This document shows positions 49,725-59,118 of a stretch of DNA of 64,000 bases, one piece after another. The translations under genes and the position numbers were made by a program. Numbering within the stretch: the stretch's first letter is position 1; each line of letters opens with the position of its first letter. Below the pieces are notes generated by a model. The model was given only the letters and a program-made list of their open reading frames with translations, ran no database searches and had not been told where the DNA came from. Source of the DNA: Streptomyces sp. HUAS ZL42 (lineage in GTDB: Bacteria > Actinomycetota > Actinomycetes > Streptomycetales > Streptomycetaceae). The stretch covers positions 1,674,001 to 1,738,000 of the forward strand of contig NZ_CP160403.1 of NCBI RefSeq assembly GCF_040782645.1. Reading direction: 5' to 3'.

Positions 49725-50445
49725 TCACCGCGCCGCCGCTCCGTTCGCCTCGGCCAGCAGGTCCATGAGGGTCGCCCGGGCCCGGGCGACACGGGAGCGG
49801 ACCGTGCCGACCGGGCAGTCGCTCAGCTGCGCGGCCTCCGCGTAGGGCAGACCGAGCAGTTGCGTCAGGACGAACGCCTCCCGGCGCTCGTCCGGCAGCG
49901 CCGCCAGCAGATCCAGCAGAGCGACGCCGTCGTCGAAGCCGGGCAGACCGCGCGGTTGCGCCAGCTCCACGGCCAGCGTCCAGTCCGCCACGTCCGACAA
50001 CCGCGGCCGGGCGGCGGAGCGCCGATAGCTGTCGATCACCGCGCGCCGCGCGATGGATGGACAGCAGCCAGGACCGGGCCGACGAGCGCCCCTCGAACCG
50101 GTGCAGGCCCGTCAACGCACGCAGGAACGTGTCCTGTACGAGGTCGTCCGCCGCCTGCGGATCAGCGCACAGATGGACGACGTACCGCAGCACGTCACGG
50201 TGCAGGGAGCGCACGAAACGGTCGACGGCGTCCCCGTCACCGGTACGGGCGGCCAGCGCCCACGCGGTCGCCGACTCGTCGGTCCTCGCACCCTTCTCGG
50301 ACTTCTCGAAGGTCGTCGTCTTCCGGGGTTCTCTGCTTTCCCCGCCTTGGCGGCCCTGCGATGTCCGGCGGCCTTCGCGTACTGGGAGGGCGGGGCAGTG
50401 GGAGTCGTCACGGGCCTCATCGTGGCAGCCCGTTCCTGGCGTCAC
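49725..50445 (-). pseudogene. ECF sigma factor gene disrupted by a 4-bp tandem duplication
   Basis: Two frames together give one SigE/SigM-like ECF factor. The upstream frame carries region 2 (DVLRYVVHLCADPQAADDLVQDTFLRAL and FEGRSSARSWLLSI), the downstream frame region 4 (LAALPDERREAFVLTQLLGL, then YAEAAQLSDCPVGTVRSRVARAR). The break lies where the minus strand reads ATC-CATC-GCG: the four bases GATG are repeated at 50052-50059. Removing one copy restores ARSWLLSIARRAVIDSYRR. The 5' boundary is uncertain, as no good ribosome site is visible. It is inactive unless the duplication is a sequencing error. Confidence 0.78.
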
Positions 50446-50490
50446 GGGCGGTTGGGGGAACCCACAGGATGCCCCGGCTCACTGCCGGTT

Positions 50491-51441
50491 TCAGGAGGGC
50501 CGGGCGAGTGCGGTGAGTACCTCGGCGCAGATCGCCAGGGCCGTCTCCGCGGGGGTGCGGGCGCCGACGTCGAGGCCGATCGGGCCGTGGATGCGGCGCA
50601 GTTGCTCCTCGTTCAGGCCCGCCTCGAGGAGCGCGCCGGCGCGGCGGTCCTGGGTGTGGCGGGAGCCCAGCGCCCCGACATAGGGGATGCCGGTGCCGAG
50701 CGCGGTGTGCAGTGCGGGGACATCGAGGTCGGGCTCGTGGCTGAGCACGATCAGACAGGCGGCGGCCGGGCGGTCGGCGAGCAGATCGCGGACCTGCTGC
50801 TCGGCGGTGGTGACCGTGGCCTCCCAGCCCAGCAAGTGTGCCTGGGCGACGAGGAGTTCGGCGAGCTCGCCCTCGCCGACGACGACCAGGTGCAAAACGG
50901 CCGGGCAGGTCTCGATCAGGACGAACCCGGCGTCCGTGGGCCCGGCCTCGCGCCCGGCTCGGTGCCGGGCGAGCAGCCGGCGGGCCTTCTCGGCGGCCCG
51001 GTCGTCCCCCTCCGGTGGGCCGGGGACGACGACCGTGCTGACGGCCCGGGTCCGGTCGTCGTCCAGTTCGGTGACCAGCGCGGCGTCGGCACCCTCGGCC
51101 AGCAGGTCCCACCAGCGGGCGGGCACGGTGTGCAGGGCCTGAAGCAGGATCTCGGCCTGTCCGCCACAGGTCAGCCGTGCCTCCTTGACCGCGTCGTCGT
51201 GCACGGCCACCTCGCAGACACGGGCGCCTGCGCCGCTCTCCACGAGCGCGGCCGCCTCCGCGACCAGCTGGCGGTCGAAGGCCCCGCGGTACAGACTGCC
51301 TCGGCAGTGTCCCGCCTCGTCGACCAGGAGCGCGTCCTCGGGCCGCTTGGGGCCGAAACCCTTCTCGGTGAGCGGCCGGGCGAGGACGGCCGTTCGTCCC
51401 TCGGCCGCCCACCGCCGTGCCGTGTCCGCCACCTCGCGCAT
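50491..51441 (-). CDS. XdhC/CoxI-family protein (molybdoenzyme maturation)
   Basis: A 316-residue protein. The N-terminal XdhC domain has TAVLARPLTEKGFGPKRPED and RGSLYRGAFDRQLVAEA; CGGQAEILLQAL is the conserved Cys-Gly-Gly segment. The C-terminal Rossmann part has VLHLVVVGEGELAELLVAQAHLLG, LIVLSHEPDLDVPAL and YVGALGSRHTQDRR. Such proteins bind molybdopterin cofactor, sulfurate it and insert it into xanthine-dehydrogenase-like enzymes. No molybdoenzyme gene is in the window. The ATG at 51441 has GAGGAGG upstream. It lies 80 bp after pyruvate carboxylase on the same strand. Confidence 0.87.
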   Translation of the reverse strand: MREVADTARRWAAEGRTAVLARPLTEKGFGPKRPEDALLVDEAGHCRGSLYRGAFDRQLVAEAAALVESGAGARVCEVAVHDDAVKEARLTCGGQAEILLQALHTVPARWWDLLAEGADAALVTELDDDRTRAVSTVVVPGPPEGDDRAAEKARRLLARHRAGREAGPTDAGFVLIETCPAVLHLVVVGEGELAELLVAQAHLLGWEATVTTAEQQVRDLLADRPAAACLIVLSHEPDLDVPALHTALGTGIPYVGALGSRHTQDRRAGALLEAGLNEEQLRRIHGPIGLDVGARTPAETALAICAEVLTALARPS

Positions 51442-51520
51442 GATCGTGGGCCTCCTCGTCACCGGCGGAGTTCACCGACCGGCAGGTCGTTGATCAGCGT
51501 ACTCGGCCGGGACGGGCACC

Positions 51521-54500
51521 TCACTCGATGGCGACGAGCAGATCACCGCCCTCGACCTGCTGGATCCTGTTGATGGCCAGCCTGGTGACCCGGCCCGCGT
51601 TCGGGGCGGTGATCGCGGCCTCCATCTTCATCGCCTCGATGGTGGCCACGGTGGCGCCGGCCGCCACCTCGTCGCCCTCGGCCACCGAGAGCGTGACGAC
51701 ACCGGCGAACGGCGCGGCGACATGGCCCGGGTTGGTCCGGTCGGCCTTCTCGGTCACCGGCATGTCGGAGGCCGCCGCCTTGTCCCGGACCTGGATGGGC
51801 CGCAGCTGGCCGTTCAGGGTGGACATCACGGTGCGCATACCGCGTTCGTCGGCCTCGCCGACCGCCTGCAGCTCGATCAGCAGCCGCACGCCGGGTTCGA
51901 GGTCGACGGCGTACTCCTTCCCGGGACGCAGTCCGTAGAAGAAGTCCTTGCTGTCCAGCACGCTGGTGTCGCCGAAGTTCTGGCGGTGGTTCTCGTACTC
52001 GCGCGTCGGCCCGGGGAAGAGCAGCCGGTTGAGCGTGGCGCGACGCTCCTTGGCAAGACCCGTGCGGTCGTCCGCGGACAGCTCCTGCACGGGCTTGGGG
52101 TCGGCACGGCCCTCCAGGGCCTTGGTGCGGAACGGCTCCGGCCAGCCGCCGGGCGGGTTGCCCAGCTCGCCGCGCAGGAAGCCGATGACGGAGTCGGGGA
52201 TGTCGAACCTGTTCGGTGTCGCCTCGAAGTCGTCGGGGGCCACATCGGCGCCCACCAGGTGCAGGGCCAGGTCTCCGACCACCTTCGAGGACGGGGTGAC
52301 CTTCACCAGGCGGCCGAGGATCCGGTCGGCGGCGGCGTACATCGCCTCGATGGCCTCGAAGCGGTCGCCGAGACCGAGGGCGATGGCCTGGGTGCGCAGG
52401 TTGGAGAGCTGCCCGCCGGGGATCTCGTGGTGGTAGACGCGCCCGGTCGGCGAGGCCAGGCCCGCCTCGAAGGGGGCGTAGATCTTGCGGACGCTCTCCC
52501 AGTACGGCTCCAGGTCGCCGACCGCCTGCAGGTCGAGGCCGGTGGGCCGTTCGGAGTGGTCGGTCGCGGCGACGATCGCCGACAGCGACGGCTGCGAGGT
52601 GGTGCCGGCCATGGAGGCCACCGCGCCGTCGACCGCGTCCGCGCCGGCCTGGATCGCGGCGAGGTAGGTGGCGAGCTGGCCGCCCGCGGTGTCGTGGGTG
52701 TGCAGGTGCACGGGGAGGTCGAACTCCCTGCGCAGCGCGGACACGAGCTTCGCTGCGGCCGGGGCGCGCAGCAGGCCCGCCATGTCCTTGACGGCCAGGA
52801 CGTGGGCGCCCGCCTCGACGATCTGCTCGGCGAGGCGGAGGTAGTAGTCGAGGGTGTAGAGGCGCTCGTTCGGGTCGGACAGGTCGGAGGTGTAGCAGAG
52901 GGCGACCTCGGCGATCGCCGTTCCGGTCTCGCGTACGGCGTCGATGGCGGGGCGCATCTGGCCGACGTCGTTGAGGGCGTCGAAGATGCGGAAGATGTCG
53001 ATGCCGGTGGCGGCGGCCTCCTGCACGAAGGCGTCGGTCACCTCCGTCGGGTACGGGGTGTAGCCCACGGTGTTGCGGCCGCGCAGCAGCATCTGCAGGC
53101 AGATGTTGGGTACGGCCTCGCGCAGGGCGGCCAGGCGCTCCCAGGGGTCCTCGGCGAGGAAGCGCAGCGCCACGTCGTAGGTGGCGCCGCCCCAGCACTC
53201 GAGGGACAGCAGCTGGGGCAGGGTGCTCGCCACCGTGGGGGCGACGGCGAGCAGGTCCTTGGTGCGGACGCGGGTGGCCAGCAGCGACTGGTGGGCGTCG
53301 CGGAAGGTGGTGTCGGTGACGCCGATGGTGGGCGACTCCCGCAGCCACCGGGCGAACCCCTCCGGGCCGAGCTCGGCGAGCCGCTGCCGGGAGCCGGCCG
53401 GCGGCTCGCCGACGGGAACGGGCGGCAGCTTGGTGATCGGCTCGATCAGCTCGGGGCGTTCGCCGTGCGGCTTGTTCACCGTGACGTCGGCCAGGTAGGT
53501 GAGCAGCTTGGTGCCGCGGTCGGCGGAGTGGCGGGCGGTGAGCAGGTGCGGGCGCTGTTCGATGAACGACGTGGTGACCTGGCCGGCCTGGAAGTCCGGG
53601 TCGTCGAGGACGGCCTGCAGGAACGGGATGTTCGTGGCCACGCCACGGATGCGGAACTCGGCCACGGCACGCCGGGCGCGGCCGATCGCGGCCTGGAAGT
53701 CGCGGCCCCGGCAGGTGAGCTTGACCAGCATCGAGTCGAAGTGCGCGCTGATCTCCGTACCGGCGTGGGTGGTGCCGCCGTCGAGACGGATGCCCGAGCC
53801 GCCGGGTGAGCGGTAGGCGCTGATACGGCCGGTGTCCGGGCGGAAGCCGTTGGCGGGGTCCTCGGTGGTGATACGGCACTGCAGTGCGGCGCCGCGCAGG
53901 GTGACCGTCTCCTGGGACAGGCCGAGGTCGTCCAGCGTCTCGCCGGAGGCGATGCGCAGCTGCGCCTGCACGAGGTCGACGTCGGTGACCTCCTCGGTCA
54001 CCGTGTGCTCGACCTGGATGCGCGGGTTCATCTCGATGAAGACGTGGTTGCCGTCGCGGTCGAGCAGGAACTCCACGGTGCCGGCGTTGCGGTAGCCGAT
54101 CTCCCGGGCGAACCGTACGGCGTCGGCGCAGATGCGCTCGCGCAGTGCCGGGTCGAGGTTCGGGGCGGGCGCCAGCTCGATGACCTTCTGGTGGCGGCGC
54201 TGCACCGAACAGTCGCGCTCGAACAGGTGGATGACGTTGCCCTGCCCGTCGGCGAGGATCTGCACCTCGATGTGGCGGGGTTCGACGACGGCCTTCTCCA
54301 GGAAGACGGTCGCGTCGCCGAAGGCGGACGCCGCCTCGCGGGCGGCCGCCTCGATGGACTCGCGCAGCTGGGCCGGGTCCTCCACCCGCCGCATTCCGCG
54401 CCCGCCGCCGCCGGCGACCGCCTTGACGAACACCGGGAAGCCGATGTCCTCGGCGGCACGGACCAGCTCGTCGACGTCGGTGGAGGGCGCCGAGGAGCCC

Positions 54501-54895
54501 AGCACCGGTACACCGGCCGCGCGGGCGGCGGCCACCGCGCGCGCCTTGTTCCCGGTGAGCTCGAGCGTGTCCGCGCTCGGCCCGACGAAGGTGATGCCCG
54601 CCTCCTCGCAGGCGCGCGCGAGCTCCGGGTTCTCGGAGAGGAACCCGTAGCCGGGATAGACCGCGTCCGCTCCCGCCCGGCGTGCGGCACGCACTATCTC
54701 GTCGACGGAGAGGTAGGCCCGCACGGGGTGCCCCGGCTCGCCGATCTCGTAGGCCTCGTCGGCCTTCAGCCGGTGCAGCGAGTTGCGGTCCTCGTGCGGG
54801 AAGACGGCGACCGTCCTCGCGCCCAGCTCATAGCCTGCGCGGAACGCACGAATCGCGATCTCACCGCGGTTGGCTACCAGCACCTTGCGGAACAT
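51521..54895 (-). CDS. pyc: Pyruvate carboxylase
   Basis: A 1124-residue single-chain biotin enzyme that makes oxaloacetate from pyruvate, bicarbonate and ATP. Domains in order: biotin carboxylase (about 1-450) with VLVANRGEIAIRAFRA, GGGGRGMR and FIEMNPRIQVEHTVTE; carboxyltransferase (about 520-800) with TDTTFRDAHQSLLATRVRT and LHLHTHDTAGGQ; an allosteric linker; and the biotinyl domain at the end with the biotin Lys in IEAMKMEAAI. Length and order match actinobacterial Pyc. The ATG at 54895 gives the canonical MFRKVLVANRGE. It stands apart from its neighbours and is probably its own transcription unit. Confidence 0.97.
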   Translation of the reverse strand: MFRKVLVANRGEIAIRAFRAGYELGARTVAVFPHEDRNSLHRLKADEAYEIGEPGHPVRAYLSVDEIVRAARRAGADAVYPGYGFLSENPELARACEEAGITFVGPSADTLELTGNKARAVAAARAAGVPVLGSSAPSTDVDELVRAAEDIGFPVFVKAVAGGGGRGMRRVEDPAQLRESIEAAAREAASAFGDATVFLEKAVVEPRHIEVQILADGQGNVIHLFERDCSVQRRHQKVIELAPAPNLDPALRERICADAVRFAREIGYRNAGTVEFLLDRDGNHVFIEMNPRIQVEHTVTEEVTDVDLVQAQLRIASGETLDDLGLSQETVTLRGAALQCRITTEDPANGFRPDTGRISAYRSPGGSGIRLDGGTTHAGTEISAHFDSMLVKLTCRGRDFQAAIGRARRAVAEFRIRGVATNIPFLQAVLDDPDFQAGQVTTSFIEQRPHLLTARHSADRGTKLLTYLADVTVNKPHGERPELIEPITKLPPVPVGEPPAGSRQRLAELGPEGFARWLRESPTIGVTDTTFRDAHQSLLATRVRTKDLLAVAPTVASTLPQLLSLECWGGATYDVALRFLAEDPWERLAALREAVPNICLQMLLRGRNTVGYTPYPTEVTDAFVQEAAATGIDIFRIFDALNDVGQMRPAIDAVRETGTAIAEVALCYTSDLSDPNERLYTLDYYLRLAEQIVEAGAHVLAVKDMAGLLRAPAAAKLVSALRREFDLPVHLHTHDTAGGQLATYLAAIQAGADAVDGAVASMAGTTSQPSLSAIVAATDHSERPTGLDLQAVGDLEPYWESVRKIYAPFEAGLASPTGRVYHHEIPGGQLSNLRTQAIALGLGDRFEAIEAMYAAADRILGRLVKVTPSSKVVGDLALHLVGADVAPDDFEATPNRFDIPDSVIGFLRGELGNPPGGWPEPFRTKALEGRADPKPVQELSADDRTGLAKERRATLNRLLFPGPTREYENHRQNFGDTSVLDSKDFFYGLRPGKEYAVDLEPGVRLLIELQAVGEADERGMRTVMSTLNGQLRPIQVRDKAAASDMPVTEKADRTNPGHVAAPFAGVVTLSVAEGDEVAAGATVATIEAMKMEAAITAPNAGRVTRLAINRIQQVEGGDLLVAIE

Positions 54896-55031
54896 CCTGG
54901 ATCCCTTCGCCTGCCGGTGACGTCCACCATGGTGTCGGCGACGCCCGCGACACGCCATGTGAGCCGGGCCACTCATGTGGAGACACCGGCAGCGCCGGGC
55001 GCTGCCGGGGAGAGTTCCGTGAACGTCATGG

Positions 55032-55847
55032 TCACGCCGATGGCCGCTCCGAGAGCATCCTGGTGAACGGCGTGACGGGGCGCTCCAGGCGTTCGCCGTC
55101 GACGGTGATGTCGACCGCCTCGTTGTAGAAGGCGAGCAGTCCCTTGATCGGGCCGACCGCCGGCAGCGGGGCCGGGTAGCTCCAGACGACGTTCGGCGGC
55201 ACATCGGCGGCGCCCTGCCACGACCAGTACTCGGCCGTTCCCTTGTAGGGGCAGCCGGTGCTGTTGTCGGTGGGTTCGAGCAGGTCGAGGCGGACGTCCT
55301 CGCGCGGGATGTAGTACCGCGTGGGCAGGCCGGTCTCGAAGAGCAGCACCGGGCGGCGGGTGTCGGCGACGACCGTGCCGTCGATCTCCACGCTCACGTG
55401 GCGGCTGCTGGGGATGGCGTCCACCCGTTTGTGCGGGTCGCGGGGGTGGATGAAGATCTCTTCCTCCTCCTCGTACCAGTGGTCCAGCCCCCGGCCGACG
55501 CGCCGGAACCACTCGAAGGCGATGTGGTCGGCCAGGTCGGGCGCGGGGAACGTCCAGGCGGCGTTCTCCAGCAGGTCGCCCTCGATCTCGAGGTCGTAGA
55601 AGACCTGTGATCCGGTGTGGGCGCCCGTCGGCGGGTTCTTCGCGGGGCGGAGCAGGTCCTCACGGACGTCCGCGCGGGGGAACGCGTACAGCGGGACGGG
55701 GACACCCGGTTCCCAGACGAGGACGGGGTGCCGGCTGTCGACGACGGTCACCTGGCCCTTGCGTCCGCGTACCCAGCGCTCGCTGGGCTCCCACAGCAGG
55801 CCTTCCGGGGTGGTCCTGACGGCGCGTGCGGTGGGGAATGTGGTCAT
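55032..55847 (-). CDS. Tandem DUF427 protein
   Basis: A 271-residue protein with two DUF427 repeats. Repeat 1 (about 20-115) holds VTVVDSRHPVLVWEPG, YAFPRADVREDLL and SQVFYDLEIEG; repeat 2 (about 150-250) holds VSVEIDGTVVADTRRPVLLFETG, YYIPREDVRLDLL and CPYKGTAEYWSW. The linker is very acidic (WYEEEEEIFIHPRD). The fold is a small beta-barrel of unknown function; the conserved CPYKG turn is present only in repeat 2. It is 38 bp after the FAD oxidoreductase gene on the same strand, so the two may form an operon. Confidence 0.85.
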   Translation of the reverse strand: MTTFPTARAVRTTPEGLLWEPSERWVRGRKGQVTVVDSRHPVLVWEPGVPVPLYAFPRADVREDLLRPAKNPPTGAHTGSQVFYDLEIEGDLLENAAWTFPAPDLADHIAFEWFRRVGRGLDHWYEEEEEIFIHPRDPHKRVDAIPSSRHVSVEIDGTVVADTRRPVLLFETGLPTRYYIPREDVRLDLLEPTDNSTGCPYKGTAEYWSWQGAADVPPNVVWSYPAPLPAVGPIKGLLAFYNEAVDITVDGERLERPVTPFTRMLSERPSA

Positions 55848-55885
55848 GACCGGTTCTCCTTCGGCTTGCGTCGGCTGACGGGAAC

Positions 55886-57070
55886 TCACACCACGTGGGC
55901 TTCGGGACGGGCCTCGGCCCCGGTCCGGAAGCGGTCGGCGTTGAGCGGGGAGATGTCGACGAACGGTTCGCGCTCCAGGCACAGGTCGCGCATGATCTCG
56001 CCGACGGCGGGGGCCTGGAGGAAGCCGTGGCCGGAGAACCCCGTGGCGTAAAGGAAGTTGGGCAGTTCGCCGGAGCGGCCGATGAGGGCGTTGTGGTCGG
56101 GGGTGACCTCGTACAGTCCGGCCCAGCCGCCGGCCGTCCGCATGGCGGCCAGCTCGGGGGCCCGATGGCGTACGACGTCCCGGAAGAGCTCCAGCCACCG
56201 CGGGGTCCAGGTGGTGTCGAAGCCGTCCGGCTGGTCGGGGTCGGCCAGGCCGAACAGCAGGCCGTCGTCGCTGTTGTGGAAGTAGGCCGACGACGAGAAG
56301 TCGATGGTGAAGGGGATGCGGGGCGCCGGGGGCGTGAGCGGCTCGGTGAAGGCGAGCTGGCGGCGCACCGGCCGCACCGGCAGGTCGACGCCGGCCATGT
56401 CGCCGATCCGGGCCGACCAGGCGCCCGCCGTACAGATGACGGTGGAACAGGCGATGCGGCCGCGGTCGGTGTGGACGGCGGTGACCCGGTCGCCGGCCGT
56501 GTCGATGCCGGTCACTTCGGTGCGCGTGGCGAAAACGACGCCGGCCCGGGCCGCGGCGTCGGCGTATCCGTGGACGACCAGGCCGGGGCGGGCGTGTCCG
56601 TCGGTGGGCGAGTAGGTGGCGGCGACCAGACCCTCGGTGCTGATGTAGGGGCACAGGCGTCGCGCCTCCTCGGGGCCGATCATGCGGCTCGGGACGCCCA
56701 GTCCGTTCTGGATCCCGACACCTGCCTCGAAGTCGGCGGCCTGCCGGTCGGTGGTGAGCAGGAAGAGGTAGCCCACGCTGTCGAGGCGGATGTCGGCGCC
56801 GGGACGGTGCGGGAAGTCCTGGAAGGCGCGCAGGCTCCGGCTGCCCAGTTCGATGTTGAGCGGATCGGAGAACTGGGCGCGCACCCCGCCGATCGGTTTG
56901 CCCGAGCTGCCGCAGGCGAGGTCCCCGCGCTCGACCACGACGATGTCGGTCACGCCGGCCTCGGCGAGGTGGAAGGCGGTGCCGGCACCCATCACCCCAC
57001 CGCCGACGATCACGACGTCGGCGGTCGGCGGAACGGTGCGGAAGGCGGCTGAGGTGGGCAAGGGGACCAT
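55886..57070 (-). CDS. FAD-dependent amine/amino-acid oxidoreductase (DAO family)
   Basis: A 394-residue flavoprotein. VVIVGGGVMGAGTAFHLAEAG at residues about 19-39 is the dinucleotide-binding loop; DLACGSSGKPIGGVRAQFS is the FAD-contacting block; GGWAGLYEVTPDHNALIG and ATGFSGHGFLQAPAVGE near the C-terminus are the sarcosine-oxidase-beta/glycine-oxidase signatures. It oxidises a secondary amine or D-amino acid with release of imine. The ATG at 57070 has GGAAGGGATGGTCC-like upstream sequence. A LysR-type remnant on the same strand lies upstream and may once have regulated it. Substrate unknown. Confidence 0.87.
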   Translation of the reverse strand: MVPLPTSAAFRTVPPTADVVIVGGGVMGAGTAFHLAEAGVTDIVVVERGDLACGSSGKPIGGVRAQFSDPLNIELGSRSLRAFQDFPHRPGADIRLDSVGYLFLLTTDRQAADFEAGVGIQNGLGVPSRMIGPEEARRLCPYISTEGLVAATYSPTDGHARPGLVVHGYADAAARAGVVFATRTEVTGIDTAGDRVTAVHTDRGRIACSTVICTAGAWSARIGDMAGVDLPVRPVRRQLAFTEPLTPPAPRIPFTIDFSSSAYFHNSDDGLLFGLADPDQPDGFDTTWTPRWLELFRDVVRHRAPELAAMRTAGGWAGLYEVTPDHNALIGRSGELPNFLYATGFSGHGFLQAPAVGEIMRDLCLEREPFVDISPLNADRFRTGAEARPEAHVV

Positions 57071-57225
57071 CCCTTCCGAAGGCCGGCGCCGGAGCCGGGG
57101 AGGCGTCCGTCCGGGGCGCGGCACGGGCTGTGAGTGGGTCGAGAGACACTGACCAGCCATCTGCCCGCGGCCGTGACCAGTCCAACATACGGCTCGGGTC
57201 GGCTCCGCTGCCCTCGCGTGACGGA

Positions 57226-57700
57226 TCAGCCGGTGCGGTACGGGGTGGTGAGCAGTTCGATCGGCGCCCGGGTCGCGGGGTGCAGCCGTCCCGCGACGGG
57301 CTCCGCGTCCCCCACGGGCCGGTGGACGACGCCGGGCCGCGGGTACTGGTGGGCGGTCGACTCGGCCGTCATGCCGAGGCGGCGGCCGCTGGAGCGGCGG
57401 TGGCGGAGTCGACCCGGACGAGGTGGAGGTCCGTCTCGGGGTGGGCCTGGGCCCAGCGGCGCCGGAAGGCGGCGGTGCGGCGGCCCGGCGCCGACCAGGC
57501 ATGGCCGATCCGCAGGCTCGCATGGCCCGACGTGGCCTCGTGCACCAGGTCCTCGACCGCGCCGAGCACCCGCGCGGCCTGTGCGACCACCCGCAGGCCC
57601 GCGCCGGTGGGTGTCACCTGGCGGAAGGTGCGGCGCAATTCGGGTCCTTCCAGCGCCCACCGGTTCACCGAGTCCGCGCCCAGCGCCGCGGCCCCTCCGC
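57226..57700 (-). pseudogene. Remnant of a LysR-family regulator gene
   Basis: Two frames contain pieces of one LysR protein. In the first, FRQVTPTGAGLRVVAQ is the end of the HTH domain, followed by the helix and the start of the effector domain (ASLRIGHAWSAPGRRT, HLVRVDSATA). In the second, from about 57360, TAESTAHQYPRPGVVHRPV and TRAPIELLTTPYRTG are the C-terminal end. Roughly 90-100 residues between them and most of the HTH are missing. It is a decayed gene in the 770-bp interval between the FAD oxidoreductase and the binding-protein gene; nothing else was seen there. Confidence 0.7.
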
Positions 57701-57837
57701 CGTCGTACTCCGCCTGGTCTGCCCCCGCGGCACAGGCCGACGTCGCGGCCCGCGACCTGCAAGTCTTACCCTCGGTAGTGAGGGCGGGCGGTGGCCGGCC
57801 TCTCGACCGACGCCCGCCTCGTCGAAAGGAGGCGGAC

Positions 57838-59094
57838 ATGAAGACGACAGTACGGCGGTCCGCGATCTTCGCAAGCGCGGCGGCGCTGCTGCTGACGGCA
57901 TGCGGCGGGACGAACGGCGCGCAGGCCGGGGCCCCGGCGGACGAAGACGGTGAGCTCAAATTCGGCTACGTACTGCCGGAGACCGGGCAACTCGCCTTCC
58001 TCGGACCGCCTCAGATCGAGGCCCTGAAGCTCGCGATCAAGACGATGAACGACGCGGGCGGCGTCCTCGGCAAGCCGGTTCCGGCCCCGGTCGGCGGCGA
58101 CGAGGCCGGTCAGGAAGCCGTCGCGGCCCAGTCTGCCGACCGGGTCCTCAACTCCGGCGTGGACGCGCTCATCGGCGCGGCCGCCTCCGGGATGTCGCTG
58201 GCCTTCATAGACCGGGTCACCGGAGCCGGCGTGGTCCAGTGCTCGGGGTCGAACACGGCACCCACCTTCACCGACTACGACGACGGCGGGTTCTACTTCC
58301 GCACCGCGCCGAGCGACGTGCTGCAGGCACCGGTCCTGGCGAAGGTCATCCGCGGCGACGGCCACAACCGGGTGGCGCTGATCGGGCGGGCCGACGACTA
58401 CGGGAAGGGACTGGTGGACTCCACCAAGAAGGAGCTGGAGGACGCCGGTGCGACCGTGACACTCGCCGAGACCTACGACCCGAAGGCGACGAACTTCGAC
58501 CAGATCGTGCAGAAGGTGAAGGACTCCAACCCGGACGCGGTCGGGGTGATCGCCTTCGAGGAAGGCACCCAGGTCCTGCAGGGTCTGATCGAGGCGGGGC
58601 TCGGTCCTGACCAGGTCGGCGTGTACGGCGCCGACGGTCTGCGCAGCGAGGAACTGCCCTCGCTCGTCGCCCCCGGCAACCCTGAGCGGCTCGCCGGCAT
58701 GAAGGGGACGGCCCCCGCATCGGCGAGCAACCCGCAGTTCGTGAAGGAGCTGAAGAAGTTCGCGCCCAACCTGAAGGAGCTGCAGTTCGCGCCGCAGGTG
58801 TTCGACTGTGCGACGGCCATCGCCCTGGCCGCGGAGCAGGCGAAGACCGACAACTCCGAGGACTTCGCCGAGGAGATCGTCGGGATCACCAAGGACGGCG
58901 AGAAGTGCACCACCTTCGACGCGTGCAAGAAGCTGATCGCGGCCGGGAAGGACATCGACTACGACGGCGTGAGCGGCCCGCTGGACTTCACCGACAAGGG
59001 CGAGCCGGGCCAGGCCACGATCGAGGTCTACGCGTACGACGACCAGGGCAAGCTGCGCACCGTCCGGACCGAGGTCAGCACCGCCCAGGACTGA
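57838..59094 (+). CDS. Branched-chain amino acid-type ABC transporter substrate-binding lipoprotein
   Basis: A 418-residue type I periplasmic-binding-fold lipoprotein. The signal peptide ends in LLLTAC, so C22 is lipidated. The mature part starts LKFGYVLPETGQLAFLGPPQIEALKLA, followed by VDALIGAAASGMSLAFI, the ligand-contacting loop GAGVVQCSGSNTAPTFTDYDDGG and RVALIGRADDYGKGLVDS. It delivers an amino acid, amide or urea-like ligand to the LivHMGF system encoded convergently 25 bp away. AAGGAGGCGG sits before the ATG at 57838. The specificity is not known. Confidence 0.9.
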   Translation: MKTTVRRSAIFASAAALLLTACGGTNGAQAGAPADEDGELKFGYVLPETGQLAFLGPPQIEALKLAIKTMNDAGGVLGKPVPAPVGGDEAGQEAVAAQSADRVLNSGVDALIGAAASGMSLAFIDRVTGAGVVQCSGSNTAPTFTDYDDGGFYFRTAPSDVLQAPVLAKVIRGDGHNRVALIGRADDYGKGLVDSTKKELEDAGATVTLAETYDPKATNFDQIVQKVKDSNPDAVGVIAFEEGTQVLQGLIEAGLGPDQVGVYGADGLRSEELPSLVAPGNPERLAGMKGTAPASASNPQFVKELKKFAPNLKELQFAPQVFDCATAIALAAEQAKTDNSEDFAEEIVGITKDGEKCTTFDACKKLIAAGKDIDYDGVSGPLDFTDKGEPGQATIEVYAYDDQGKLRTVRTEVSTAQD

Positions 59095-59118
59095 GTGCCG
59101 AAGGAGGACCCGGGAGGT

